Part shown: positions 35,526 through 44,044 of the stretch, in pieces | Layout: every line of letters begins with the position of its first letter | How positions within the stretch are numbered: the stretch's first letter is position 1 | Source of the DNA: JBCCQH01 sp039024435 | Lineage (GTDB): Bacteria > Bacteroidota > Bacteroidia > J057 > JADKCL01 | Length of the DNA stretch: 56,013 nucleotides | Assembly (NCBI GenBank): GCA_039024435.1 | Contig: JBCCQH010000039.1 | Coordinates: forward strand, 1 to 56,013 | Direction of reading: 5' to 3' | The notes under the pieces: generated by a model | The model's database searches: none | What the model was told of the DNA's origin: nothing | What the model saw: only the letters and a program-made list of their open reading frames with translations | Translations under genes and position numbers: made by a program

Positions 35526-36584
35526 ATGCCCAACCTCAAATTTATTTCCTGGAACCTCAAAAATGTCAGCCGAAACAAGCTGCAAAAACAGTTTACCGCG
35601 GGATTTCAGGCCCTCGGGATGGGCAATACGGTGATGGATTACATCGTGAATGTGGTGCTCGGTACGGAGGTGTGGGAGGATGTCATTTCTCCCAAGCCGG
35701 CCGACATGTTTGTCATCATTGAGCTGAAAACCGGGGGCCGTCGGAAAGGGGCTCCGGTTTCGGGATCTTGTATTCCCAGCCTGACGCTGGTGCGGAATGC
35801 ACTCAATGCCGCAATTCCGACCAATGGCTACGATCCGATGGAATACCAATACGATTTTTTGGTTCCCCTGGTCGCTGGGCGCTACGAAACGATGGGCTTC
35901 CTCTACAACACCCGGGTTTTTCGCCCGGATCCCACGCCGGGGGCGGTGAGTGTCGTCGCGGAGCGGGACCAAGTCACCAATACTTACCTGGACGGCCGGA
36001 CGCCGCTGGTAGCGCAACTCCAGTTTGTGCAGAACCCGGCGGTCACGATGCGCTGGTCTGCGATCCACGACCGTCCGCCCCAAGGCGCAGCCAACATTCG
36101 TTTTCGGCCTCCAATTTCCTTTTGCCGGCGGTTGCCCAATACTCCCTCGGCGGCGGTGACCAACACGTTCTTCCTCGGCGATTTCAATTGCCAGCCCACC
36201 AATTACTACGTCAATGGCGCGGGCAACAATGTCTACCCATTCGGTACCGCGGCGAATCTCTTCGCCAATCTGCCCAACTACGGGACGACCCTGCCCGACA
36301 ACTCTCTGACCAGCGTGCGCAAATCATTGGTGAATCCGCCCCCCGATCCTACCGATCCCAAATCGGCCTACCTTTCCAGCCCCTACGACAACAGCATCTA
36401 CTGGGCCCAAAACCTTCTCGGTGGAGTGGAGACGGAAGTTCCCGACCTGATCGGAGAGGCCAAGGACCACACCTTTAACCCGCCGATCCCGCTCTATCCG
36501 GGCCGGGGACGAATTGTACTCAATGCCTACAATCGCGTCTCCGACCACATGCCGGTCATCACCGAATTCAACATCCAGGTTTAA
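35526..36584 (+). CDS. Endonuclease/exonuclease/phosphatase (EEP) fold protein, first gene of tail-collar cluster
   Basis: This is a predicted metal-dependent phosphodiesterase of the DNase I/exonuclease III superfamily, 352 residues. The expected catalytic set is intact: Asn10 (FISWNLKN), Glu66 (MFVIIELKTG), His181 (WSAIHDRPP), Asp219 and Asn221 (FFLGDFNCQP), Asp340 and His341 (VSDHMPVITEF). There is no signal peptide or membrane anchor. Nucleic acid, phosphoinositide and sphingomyelin are all possible substrates in this superfamily, so the substrate is open. It is followed after 11 bases by the next cluster gene and is probably cotranscribed with twelve more genes ending in five tail-collar proteins, which suggests it is either cargo or an assembly accessory. 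Confidence 0.82.
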   Translation: MPNLKFISWNLKNVSRNKLQKQFTAGFQALGMGNTVMDYIVNVVLGTEVWEDVISPKPADMFVIIELKTGGRRKGAPVSGSCIPSLTLVRNALNAAIPTNGYDPMEYQYDFLVPLVAGRYETMGFLYNTRVFRPDPTPGAVSVVAERDQVTNTYLDGRTPLVAQLQFVQNPAVTMRWSAIHDRPPQGAANIRFRPPISFCRRLPNTPSAAVTNTFFLGDFNCQPTNYYVNGAGNNVYPFGTAANLFANLPNYGTTLPDNSLTSVRKSLVNPPPDPTDPKSAYLSSPYDNSIYWAQNLLGGVETEVPDLIGEAKDHTFNPPIPLYPGRGRIVLNAYNRVSDHMPVITEFNIQV

Positions 36585-36595
36585 CTCTGCGCACT

Positions 36596-37771
36596 ATGGC
36601 TTCTTGGAAATTTACCGATCAATACGGCACCGACTTTCCCGCCTTGGCCAACTCGATTCTGGGCATTCTGGAATTCGATATTTCGGGCAGTTCCCCGGTG
36701 AGTGGGACCACGTTTACCGGGACGCTGGACCTCAAGGCCTCGGGCAACGCGCTGAACGTACTTGCCTTGCTGCTCGGGATGGAGAGCATCCCAATGACGG
36801 GCAGCGTGACGTCGGACAGCGGCGAACTCAAGGTGGACCTCACTTCCACCAACGACTCCGACATCAAAGCCGCTCTGGCGGCCATCATTCCGCTGATCGG
36901 GGGGAGCATCCTGCAGGCGGGCAGTGTGGCCATCACCAACCAAACGTCGGCGACGGCCGATGCCGAAGACGACTCGGAAGTGGATGAGTTTGACCTGAAC
37001 ACCACGATTCAGATCGGGGGGGGAACCGGTGAGTTGGTTACGCAGATCCCCATGAGCGATGGGGTCTTTTCGCTGAACGGAACCTTCACCGGGTTGGGGA
37101 TCGGGTTGAGCGACCTCGACTTTTTGGTTCCGGGTTCCCAATTCAGTAGCCAGTTTCCGACGGATCTCCCCAGTGATTATTACAATCCCAGCACGACCCA
37201 ACTCGAACTGCTGGAACTGGACCTGAGCTTGCAGGTCAGCACAAAATCGGGGATCGATCTCAGCATTGTGGAAGTGGCGACGAATATCGGCATCGTGAAC
37301 ATTCCCCTGTACCCCAATGCGCTCTTTTTAAACCCGCTGGCGGTCAACATCAGCGTGACCAGCCCGACCCAAGATCCCCAGCCGCAATTTGGCCTAACCG
37401 GGACGATTGCCCTGTATCCGGCGGGCAAGCAGACCTCGCCCCCTTCGGTGGATCCCGATTTTACCTACGATCTGGAAGCCCAATTGCCCACGGGGGAAGA
37501 TGCGACGTTTATCGTGTCCGGCACCTGGGACAATCCGGAAAATCTCGGGGTGCAAACGGTGATCAACGATCTCATGAACCAAGCGTACGACACCGGTATC
37601 GGGGAGGACGTCACCCTGGAAAATTTCGATTTTGAAGCTTCGGCCGATACCGAAAAGGGCGAAATCAGCGGTTTTTCCGTGGAGATTGTCATGAGCAGCA
37701 CCTTTGGGATTTTCGGCAACTCCGGTTTTGACGTGAAGGATTTCAGCATTTCCCTGGACTACGAAAAATAA
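36596..37771 (+). CDS. Beta-rich cluster protein, 391 aa, unknown family
   Basis: I do not recognise the family. The sequence has no signal peptide, no cysteine, and alternates short amphipathic strands rich in S, T, G, L and D (FDISGSSPVSGTTFTGTLDL, SVTSDSGELKVDLTSTNDSDI, LDLSLQVSTKSGIDLSIVEVATNIGIVNI). Three or four similar strand sets suggest internal repeats of a beta-helix or beta-sandwich. Composition resembles the DUF6603-like gene product two genes downstream. It is tightly spaced between the EEP gene (11 bp) and the next (9 bp). A structural role is inferred from composition and context only. Confidence 0.6.
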   Translation: MASWKFTDQYGTDFPALANSILGILEFDISGSSPVSGTTFTGTLDLKASGNALNVLALLLGMESIPMTGSVTSDSGELKVDLTSTNDSDIKAALAAIIPLIGGSILQAGSVAITNQTSATADAEDDSEVDEFDLNTTIQIGGGTGELVTQIPMSDGVFSLNGTFTGLGIGLSDLDFLVPGSQFSSQFPTDLPSDYYNPSTTQLELLELDLSLQVSTKSGIDLSIVEVATNIGIVNIPLYPNALFLNPLAVNISVTSPTQDPQPQFGLTGTIALYPAGKQTSPPSVDPDFTYDLEAQLPTGEDATFIVSGTWDNPENLGVQTVINDLMNQAYDTGIGEDVTLENFDFEASADTEKGEISGFSVEIVMSSTFGIFGNSGFDVKDFSISLDYEK

Positions 37772-37780
37772 CTCCGCCGC

Positions 37781-38269
37781 ATGAGCACCACCATCAATTT
37801 TAAAACCACCCTGCTGATCGGCGAATCAGAAATCCCGCTGGCTTCGGAAGTGGTCGCGGGCAATACCGACGCCCAGGACGGCATCGAAAACGGCTTTTTG
37901 TTCAAGCTGGACCGGGAGCCCTTCGATCCACCGGTGACCGTCGACCTCGGAGCGGTGATCGATTTCATCAATGTCCAACTCGGTGGGGGCGACGTCTCCC
38001 AAAATCCGGGCCTGAGCCTGGTCAGCCAGGCGTTTCCCGATCTGAATTCCAGCAATTTCAATCAGAACAACACGACGCTGGTCAACATTTACGAGTTCAG
38101 CCTGAATTCTACGACCAAGGAATTCGTCTTTTCCTTCAATCTGGATGTGGAAGGCTCGGATCCAAATACGGGCTTGATCCCCTTCCCGAAAGATTTTTCC
38201 GATTGGCTGCGGATCGACAGCTTGTCCATTTCGTTCACAGCGAAGTCCACTTCTTCTACCAACTCTTGA
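37781..38269 (+). CDS. Small beta-rich cluster protein resembling the N-terminal module of the DUF6603-like protein
   Basis: This soluble protein has 162 residues and no signal peptide. The plan INFKTTLLIGESEIPLASEV ... VDLGAVIDFINVQLGGGD ... FVFSFNLDVEG follows the first ~135 residues of the next gene product (IDLTIGLNLQIGSVPVSLSAQV ... IDIGSFISYVGQQFGAEV ... FTLSFYADTIL). I take it as a free-standing paralogue of that module. Spacing to its neighbours is 9 bp on both sides. Function unknown; co-assembly with the larger protein is an inference. Confidence 0.55.
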   Translation: MSTTINFKTTLLIGESEIPLASEVVAGNTDAQDGIENGFLFKLDREPFDPPVTVDLGAVIDFINVQLGGGDVSQNPGLSLVSQAFPDLNSSNFNQNNTTLVNIYEFSLNSTTKEFVFSFNLDVEGSDPNTGLIPFPKDFSDWLRIDSLSISFTAKSTSSTNS

Positions 38270-38278
38270 CGCGCAACC

Positions 38279-41200
38279 ATGGCCAATACTGATATCGACC
38301 TTACGATTGGGCTGAACCTGCAAATCGGTTCGGTGCCCGTTTCCTTGAGTGCTCAAGTGGAAACCGACTCCGACAAGGACGTGTATACCTTCGGAGGATC
38401 GGTGCAGGATGCGGTCATCGACATCGGTAGCTTTATTAGCTACGTGGGGCAGCAATTTGGGGCGGAAGTTGAGCTGCCTCCGGAGCTGAACCTGGAAGCG
38501 GATATCGATTACGTGGCGGGACAGGTGATCTACACCAAGCCCAAGGGGAGCAATGCGGACAAGGCCACCACCGAGCTGGGCGTCGCCGCAAAATTCGATT
38601 TGGTGTACGAAAACGGGGGCAACCCGGAAACGTTTACCCTGTCGTTTTATGCGGATACCATCCTGACCGCAGACAGCGACACGAAGACCTACGTTTTTGG
38701 CGGGGCCATCGACACTGATTTGGCGTTCAAAGATTTGCCGCTGATCGGCAGCATTCCGGTGGTCAATGAATACGTGCTCAAGCACCTCGGCTTTTCCTAC
38801 ACCAATGCCGATCCGGCGGAGAACGACGGCAAGCCGGTCACCTTTCATTTGCCTCAGGTCAGCCAGGCGGACAATCCCCTCAAGACTGAAGGCTCGCCCC
38901 CCAGCCGGGAAAGCAATACCTATACGATTGACAATTCCGGGGATGCGACGACCTTCAAGCTGAACAACAAAGGCTTTGCCTTCACGGCGGGCTTTATGAA
39001 GGAGGGCAGTGATGCGGCCGAGGACAACTTTGCTTTGCCGATGGCGCTGCCCACGACGACGCCCCCCTCGACCCCAGCCAGTTACTACCAGAGCGATGGC
39101 AACGTTGATGCGAGTCCCCCGGACAGCCCGATCAACTGGATCGAGGTGAACAAGACCTTCGGGCCGGTGGACCTGCAAAAGATCGGGCTGAATTACCGCG
39201 CGGGTGAGGCGACCTTTGGTTTGTCGGCGGGCTTTACCGTAGCCGGGGTCGCCCTGGATCTGGAAGGGCTGGCGATCACTTTTCCGTTGCCACTGCCGGG
39301 GATGCCGGCGGGAAACAAGGTCGCGTTTGATTTGCAGGGGATGGGGCTGGACTTCAGCAAGGGGTCTTTTAACATCGGGGGGGCGTTCTTGAAGGCGGAG
39401 ATCGACGGGATCACGAATTACTTTGGGCAGGCGATCATCCAGATTGCCAAGTACGGCCTCAAGGCAATCGGGGGCTATGCACCTGCGCAAGGGGACGATC
39501 CGGCCGCGTTTTTCCTGTACGCCAATCTGGAAGTGCCGCTCGGGGGACCGCCTTTCCTTTACGTCTCCGGGCTGGCCTTTGGTTTTGGGGTGAACTACCA
39601 ACTGAATCTGCCCACCATCGACACGTTGCCCGGGTATTTGCTGCTGCCGGGCAATGCGCCCAAGCAACCGGACAAACCGGCGGACGCTTTTTCCGGCGTG
39701 CTCGGCCAGTTGGCGGGGGGGACAAATCCGGTCGTGCAGAACGCTCCCGGTCAGTACTGGGTCGCGGCGGGCATTCAATTCACGTCCTTCAATTTGATTT
39801 CGGCTTTTGCCTTGGTGACTTTTTCCTTTGGGGTGGACTTTCAGGTGGGGCTGCTGGGCTCGGCGAGCATCACGCTGCCCACGGGTTCGCCGGATCCCCT
39901 CGGGTATCTGGAAATCGATTTGGTGGCTTCCTTTACGCCCGATTCTGGGGTGCTGGCGGTCGCGGGGGTGATTTCGCCAGCTTCCTACATCCTGGGGGAC
40001 TACGTGAAACTCAGCGGGGGATTTGCCTTCGATATCTGGTTTTCCGGGGAGCACGCGGGTGATTTTGTCGCTACGCTGGGGGGATATTATCCTTCTTACG
40101 ACAAGCCGGACTGGTATCCGACGGTGCCGAAACTTGCGTTGGCGTTTGCCTTGGGACCGTTCCAGGCGGCGGGATCGGCCTACGTGGCGCTTACGCCTTC
40201 CTTGCTGATGGGGGGGATGCAGTTCAAGGCAACCTATGCGCTCGGCACGATCAAAGCCTGGTTCAGTGCGGGGGTGGACTTTTTGCTCGGTTGGGCGCCG
40301 TTTTTCTACCGGGCCGATGCCTACGTGAGCGTAGGCTGCTCGGTGGACATGGGGCTTTTCACGCTCAAAGTCAGCGTCGGGGCGGACCTGCAAGTCTGGG
40401 GGCCACCCTTTGGCGGGAAAGCCGAGGTGGACCTGGACATCGTAAAGTTTACGATCAGTTTTGGCTCCGAGCAACCCAACCCGATTCCGGTCTCCTGGGA
40501 CAACGTCAAGGAAAATTTTCTTCCCGGTGCGGATTCCCCGGCGGTGGGTGCGCCCCGCAGCCAAAGCATGGCCCGGATGGCGGCCGCTCCCGTTGCTGCT
40601 GCCCAAAGTGACATCGTTTCCGTCTCGGTCCAGACGGGTCTGTTGCAAACCGACGTTCAGGACGCTGAGGGCCGATCCTGGAATTGGATATTGGATCCGA
40701 ACCAGTTCCAGATCGTCACCGCGACCACCATCCCCGCCAACCTGGCGCAGTGGGCGACCGGGGCTTCCGGCACCGCTGCGCTCCCCAACGTGCTCGCTGA
40801 CTACAACACCGAACCGCCCAGCGTAGGCGACATTCCCTACCTTGCCCTGGTGGATCCGGATGACCACTTTTCTTCCACGGAGGTCTGGAATCCCAACCTC
40901 AATGTCCGGCCCATGCAGCTCAAGCAGGTCAAATCGACCCATACGATTGCCCTCATCAAGGCGGACGCAGACGGCGTGTTCAACGATTACATCGCGGTGG
41001 TGGAAATCCAGCCGGTCCTGGGCGCAGCGGCGGCGGCGCTGTGGGGCGATCCCGACGCGGCCGACGACGTCAATGGGGATACTTTGCTGCCAGATACCCT
41101 GCTGGGCTTCAATGTGGTCCCGCTGCCCCGGAATCCGGATCGGGTGAGCAGCGTGCCCCTGATTCAATTGCTGTTCACGGTAGGAAACGAAACCACTTTT

Positions 41201-41503
41201 GCCCATACCGGTTCGCAACCCGACCCCGACTATACGGTGACTGCTTCGGTCGATCCCCCGGAATACGAACTGGTCATGCGGGTGCGGGGAGCAAAGAAAA
41301 AGAATTTCACTGACCGGAACTTTGTGCTGGACACCCTCACGAACAATTGGGTGACCCGGCAGCGAAACGGCGTTCTGGATGACCTGACTGCAAATGGATT
41401 CCGCACCTTGACTCCAGACGAAATTGATCTGGCGGTGATGGCGTCCACCGAGCGGTTGACCGATTGGCCCCAGGTGGGGCTGCTGGGCGATCCGATTGCT
41501 TGA
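38279..41503 (+). CDS. DUF6603-like large beta-rich protein
   Basis: This protein has 1074 residues without signal peptide. The N-terminal ~200 residues form two beta modules. The central region (about 280-740) has the pattern I associate with DUF6603 proteins (VPLGGPPFLYVSGLAFGFGVNYQLNLPTIDTLPGYLLL, LEIDLVASFTPDSGVLAVAGVISPASYILGDYVKLSGGFAFDIWF, PKLALAFALGPFQAAGSAYVALTPSLLMGGM), a long run of antiparallel strands that could build an extended beta-solenoid or large sheet. An Ala-rich linker near 765 (ARMAAAPVAAAQS) leads to a separate C-terminal domain (785-1074). The biochemical function of DUF6603 is not known. It sits centrally in the cluster with 9-bp and 35-bp gaps. Family assignment is from memory of the pattern. 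Confidence 0.65.
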   Translation: MANTDIDLTIGLNLQIGSVPVSLSAQVETDSDKDVYTFGGSVQDAVIDIGSFISYVGQQFGAEVELPPELNLEADIDYVAGQVIYTKPKGSNADKATTELGVAAKFDLVYENGGNPETFTLSFYADTILTADSDTKTYVFGGAIDTDLAFKDLPLIGSIPVVNEYVLKHLGFSYTNADPAENDGKPVTFHLPQVSQADNPLKTEGSPPSRESNTYTIDNSGDATTFKLNNKGFAFTAGFMKEGSDAAEDNFALPMALPTTTPPSTPASYYQSDGNVDASPPDSPINWIEVNKTFGPVDLQKIGLNYRAGEATFGLSAGFTVAGVALDLEGLAITFPLPLPGMPAGNKVAFDLQGMGLDFSKGSFNIGGAFLKAEIDGITNYFGQAIIQIAKYGLKAIGGYAPAQGDDPAAFFLYANLEVPLGGPPFLYVSGLAFGFGVNYQLNLPTIDTLPGYLLLPGNAPKQPDKPADAFSGVLGQLAGGTNPVVQNAPGQYWVAAGIQFTSFNLISAFALVTFSFGVDFQVGLLGSASITLPTGSPDPLGYLEIDLVASFTPDSGVLAVAGVISPASYILGDYVKLSGGFAFDIWFSGEHAGDFVATLGGYYPSYDKPDWYPTVPKLALAFALGPFQAAGSAYVALTPSLLMGGMQFKATYALGTIKAWFSAGVDFLLGWAPFFYRADAYVSVGCSVDMGLFTLKVSVGADLQVWGPPFGGKAEVDLDIVKFTISFGSEQPNPIPVSWDNVKENFLPGADSPAVGAPRSQSMARMAAAPVAAAQSDIVSVSVQTGLLQTDVQDAEGRSWNWILDPNQFQIVTATTIPANLAQWATGASGTAALPNVLADYNTEPPSVGDIPYLALVDPDDHFSSTEVWNPNLNVRPMQLKQVKSTHTIALIKADADGVFNDYIAVVEIQPVLGAAAAALWGDPDAADDVNGDTLLPDTLLGFNVVPLPRNPDRVSSVPLIQLLFTVGNETTFAHTGSQPDPDYTVTASVDPPEYELVMRVRGAKKKNFTDRNFVLDTLTNNWVTRQRNGVLDDLTANGFRTLTPDEIDLAVMASTERLTDWPQVGLLGDPIA

Positions 41504-41538
41504 TTGACCGAAAGAAACCAAAACTGAGGAAGCGCATC

Positions 41539-43044
41539 ATGGCGGAAAACGACAACGAAAAATACCTGCTGAACGAGCAAGTCTCCTTTATCCAGCACTT
41601 TCTTCCCGGGCTGGATGCCGGAGGGTATCAGCTCAATGTCGGGCAGACTTTGACCGAGAGCAATGACGATCCGATCAGCGGCGAGGACTACCAGGCGAGT
41701 TATACCTTTGCCGTGAAGGGGGATCGATTTGCTTTCTCAAAGCCGGCGGACACGGTCAATTCGGTCTTTCCGGCGGACAAAGCCAGCGGGGAATTCACCA
41801 ATGTGTTGCCCCACGTGGTGTTCACCCAGAAGACATTTCCCTGGATCCGCTACCCCACGAATGAATTGCCCTACGCCCCTCCGAATCCGGGAACCGATAC
41901 CGACGCGGATGTCCCCACCTGGCTCTGGGTCATGGTCCTGGACGAGGACGATGTCGCAGCTATGGCAGCCGAGGACTTGGCCCTGGATCTGCAACCGGCC
42001 ACGCAGAAGGTCGCCGATTTGTTTCCTCCCGCCGCACTGCCGAGTGGGGTGACCAGTTCGCTGGGGGACAACTATTCCTACTTTCAGGGGGCGACGGATA
42101 CAAAGGGATTGGAGCCGGGTGAAACCCTGGATGATGCGGTCCAAACGCTCGACGTGCCCCTCAAGCTGATTTGGGAACTCGCCCCGACAATTGCCGATCT
42201 CCGGCAAATGGCCCACGGTCGGGAAGTCAGCCTGATCAATCAAAATACCGTTGCTCAGGCAGCGGACCCCGGAGAGCCGACCGGCACGTTTTCCATTGTC
42301 TTTTCCAATCGGCTGCCGGCCAATCAGAAAAAATCCTTCGCATTTTTGATTTCACTGGAAGAATTGGAAGACTTCCTGCCCGACCAAACGGGAGGCGGAG
42401 CACCGGCGGGGAACAACTACGACGGCGATAAATTTCTCCGGTTGGCCGTGTTCAAAGCCTGGAGTTTTTTCAGCACGGGGCAACCGGCGACTTTTGTCCA
42501 CAAACTGCTAGAATTGAATGGCCGCCCGCCCGGGGATACCGATCCGGCGCCCATCACGAATCTGCGGTTGCCCTACGGCGGCGACAACGAGGTCGTGGCC
42601 GGCGCGCTGAACATGGGCTACGTCCCGCTGAACGAAAAGCTGCGGACCGCCGGACAGACGGTCTCCTGGTACCGCGGCCCCTTGGTGCCCTACAACATCG
42701 GGGAGAGCTGGTTGCAAGTGCCGCTTTCCTCGCCGGACGCCGCGACCATCTTTGATCCGACCACGGGGATGCTGGACTGCTCGTACGCGGCGGCCTGGAC
42801 CATCGGGCGGATGATCGCTCTGCAGGATACCTCATTTTCAGTCCCCTATTACAATTGGAAAAAGGACCAGGAACAGCAAGTTATGCGCTCGGTCGAGGAC
42901 GACCTGCTCGACGAAGCGGTCAGTCAGCACTTGCCCGCGAGTGACCGCGCCTGGCGCATGGCCCCGGGAGCCCAGGAAGCGCAGGTGCGGGGCTCGATCA
43001 ACCTGTTGAAGAGAACCATTTTGGCATTAAATCCGGACAAATAA
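41539..43044 (+). CDS. Cluster protein, 501 aa, unknown family
   Basis: I recognise no family. The frame is open from 41464, but ATG 41539 (MAENDNEKYLLNEQVSFIQHF) is the likely start because upstream codons overlap the previous gene. It is a mixed alpha/beta soluble protein without signal peptide. Notable stretches are PTWLWVMVLDEDDVAAM, DNYSYFQGATDTKGLEPGETLDD and a helical C-terminus (RGSINLLKRTILALNPDK). One base separates its stop from the start of the next gene, which points to translational coupling and a fixed stoichiometry with the 331-aa protein. Confidence 0.6.
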   Translation: MAENDNEKYLLNEQVSFIQHFLPGLDAGGYQLNVGQTLTESNDDPISGEDYQASYTFAVKGDRFAFSKPADTVNSVFPADKASGEFTNVLPHVVFTQKTFPWIRYPTNELPYAPPNPGTDTDADVPTWLWVMVLDEDDVAAMAAEDLALDLQPATQKVADLFPPAALPSGVTSSLGDNYSYFQGATDTKGLEPGETLDDAVQTLDVPLKLIWELAPTIADLRQMAHGREVSLINQNTVAQAADPGEPTGTFSIVFSNRLPANQKKSFAFLISLEELEDFLPDQTGGGAPAGNNYDGDKFLRLAVFKAWSFFSTGQPATFVHKLLELNGRPPGDTDPAPITNLRLPYGGDNEVVAGALNMGYVPLNEKLRTAGQTVSWYRGPLVPYNIGESWLQVPLSSPDAATIFDPTTGMLDCSYAAAWTIGRMIALQDTSFSVPYYNWKKDQEQQVMRSVEDDLLDEAVSQHLPASDRAWRMAPGAQEAQVRGSINLLKRTILALNPDK

Positions 43045-43045
43045 G

Positions 43046-44041
43046 ATGAAATCACTTTACCGACGTTCCCAGTTCAAGGACCAGTTGGGGCAGGTGTTTG
43101 CGAACCTGTCGGCGTTGCGGGCGCACTTGCCAGCTTCCGATCTGCCGGAGGCTTTGGTCCAATGGCTGACCGACCTGGGCAATCTGCACGGAGTCCCCTT
43201 CAATTATCTGGTGCCGGACGAAGGCATGTTGCCGCCCGAATCAATCCGTTTTTTCTATCTGGACCCCAACTGGATTGCGGCGCTGACCGACGGCGCGCTG
43301 AGCATCGGTCGGAACCTCGATCCCAATCCGGAGGGTCCGGAGATGAATTTGCAAAAGGCGCTCCACCCCACGCTGCGCGGGCAGGTTTTGAGCAATGCGC
43401 TTACCAAGCGCCGCCGGGCCTTTGGCTTGCCCCACCGGGAAAATAGCGGGGCGGAACCGGGCGCTCCGGCGGTGATTTCTGGTTTTGTGCTGCGTTCCTC
43501 GCTGGTGCGAGAATACCCGAGCCTTGGGGTCAATGTTTATCCTGAGGGCCACACTCCGAACGATCCCGAGCCGGAACTGCTCGATATTTTGCGGTTTGAG
43601 CAATTGGGAAAAAGCTCGGATACCTTGGTTTGCTTGGTGAGCGGGGATGCCTACCGGGTGGACCTGCACGAAGCCCCGCAGGCTTTGCACTACGGGATCG
43701 ACTGCTTCGAAGCCGATTGCCAGGTAGGGACCAATCCGGTGACCGCGGTGAAAAACCTGTACACCTTTGGCAATAAGACCGAGAACGTCGACGGAGTGAC
43801 TACCAATTCGGTGACGATGAGCCAGACGGTTACCCCGACCGATATCAGCGACTGCTTCCGCAGCAAGGAGTCGCGGGTGATCGGGATGGATGCCGTGGCG
43901 CAGAAGATTTTGGCGGTCAATAAAAACGCTACCCCGCCAGCCGGTACGACCGCACCCACCACCATTGATTCGGCCGAGCTGGGCTTTGAGATGATCCAGG
44001 GCGTGGGGATGGTCAGTTTTATTCAATCCGCCAATTCTTAG
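43046..44041 (+). CDS. Cluster protein, 331 aa, unknown family
   Basis: This 331-residue soluble protein has no signal peptide. The N-terminal helix (FKDQLGQVFANLSALRAHLP) is followed by a well-ordered segment HGVPFNYLVPDEGMLPPESIRFFYLDPNWIAALTDGALSIGR (about 49-92) that reads like a conserved family core. A central beta region (VISGFVLRSSLVREYPSLGVNVYPEG) and a more flexible C-terminal part complete it. It starts one base after the 501-aa gene and ends three bases before the 1455-aa gene, so the three form a coupled block. I cannot assign a function. Confidence 0.6.
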   Translation: MKSLYRRSQFKDQLGQVFANLSALRAHLPASDLPEALVQWLTDLGNLHGVPFNYLVPDEGMLPPESIRFFYLDPNWIAALTDGALSIGRNLDPNPEGPEMNLQKALHPTLRGQVLSNALTKRRRAFGLPHRENSGAEPGAPAVISGFVLRSSLVREYPSLGVNVYPEGHTPNDPEPELLDILRFEQLGKSSDTLVCLVSGDAYRVDLHEAPQALHYGIDCFEADCQVGTNPVTAVKNLYTFGNKTENVDGVTTNSVTMSQTVTPTDISDCFRSKESRVIGMDAVAQKILAVNKNATPPAGTTAPTTIDSAELGFEMIQGVGMVSFIQSANS

Positions 44042-44044
44042 ACC

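Noticed and set aside
37826..41521. Long open frame of 1231 codons on the minus strand
   Set aside because: It is antisense to the DUF6603-like gene and its neighbour, rich in R, H, Q and G as expected for a codon-bias shadow, and has no recognisable domain.
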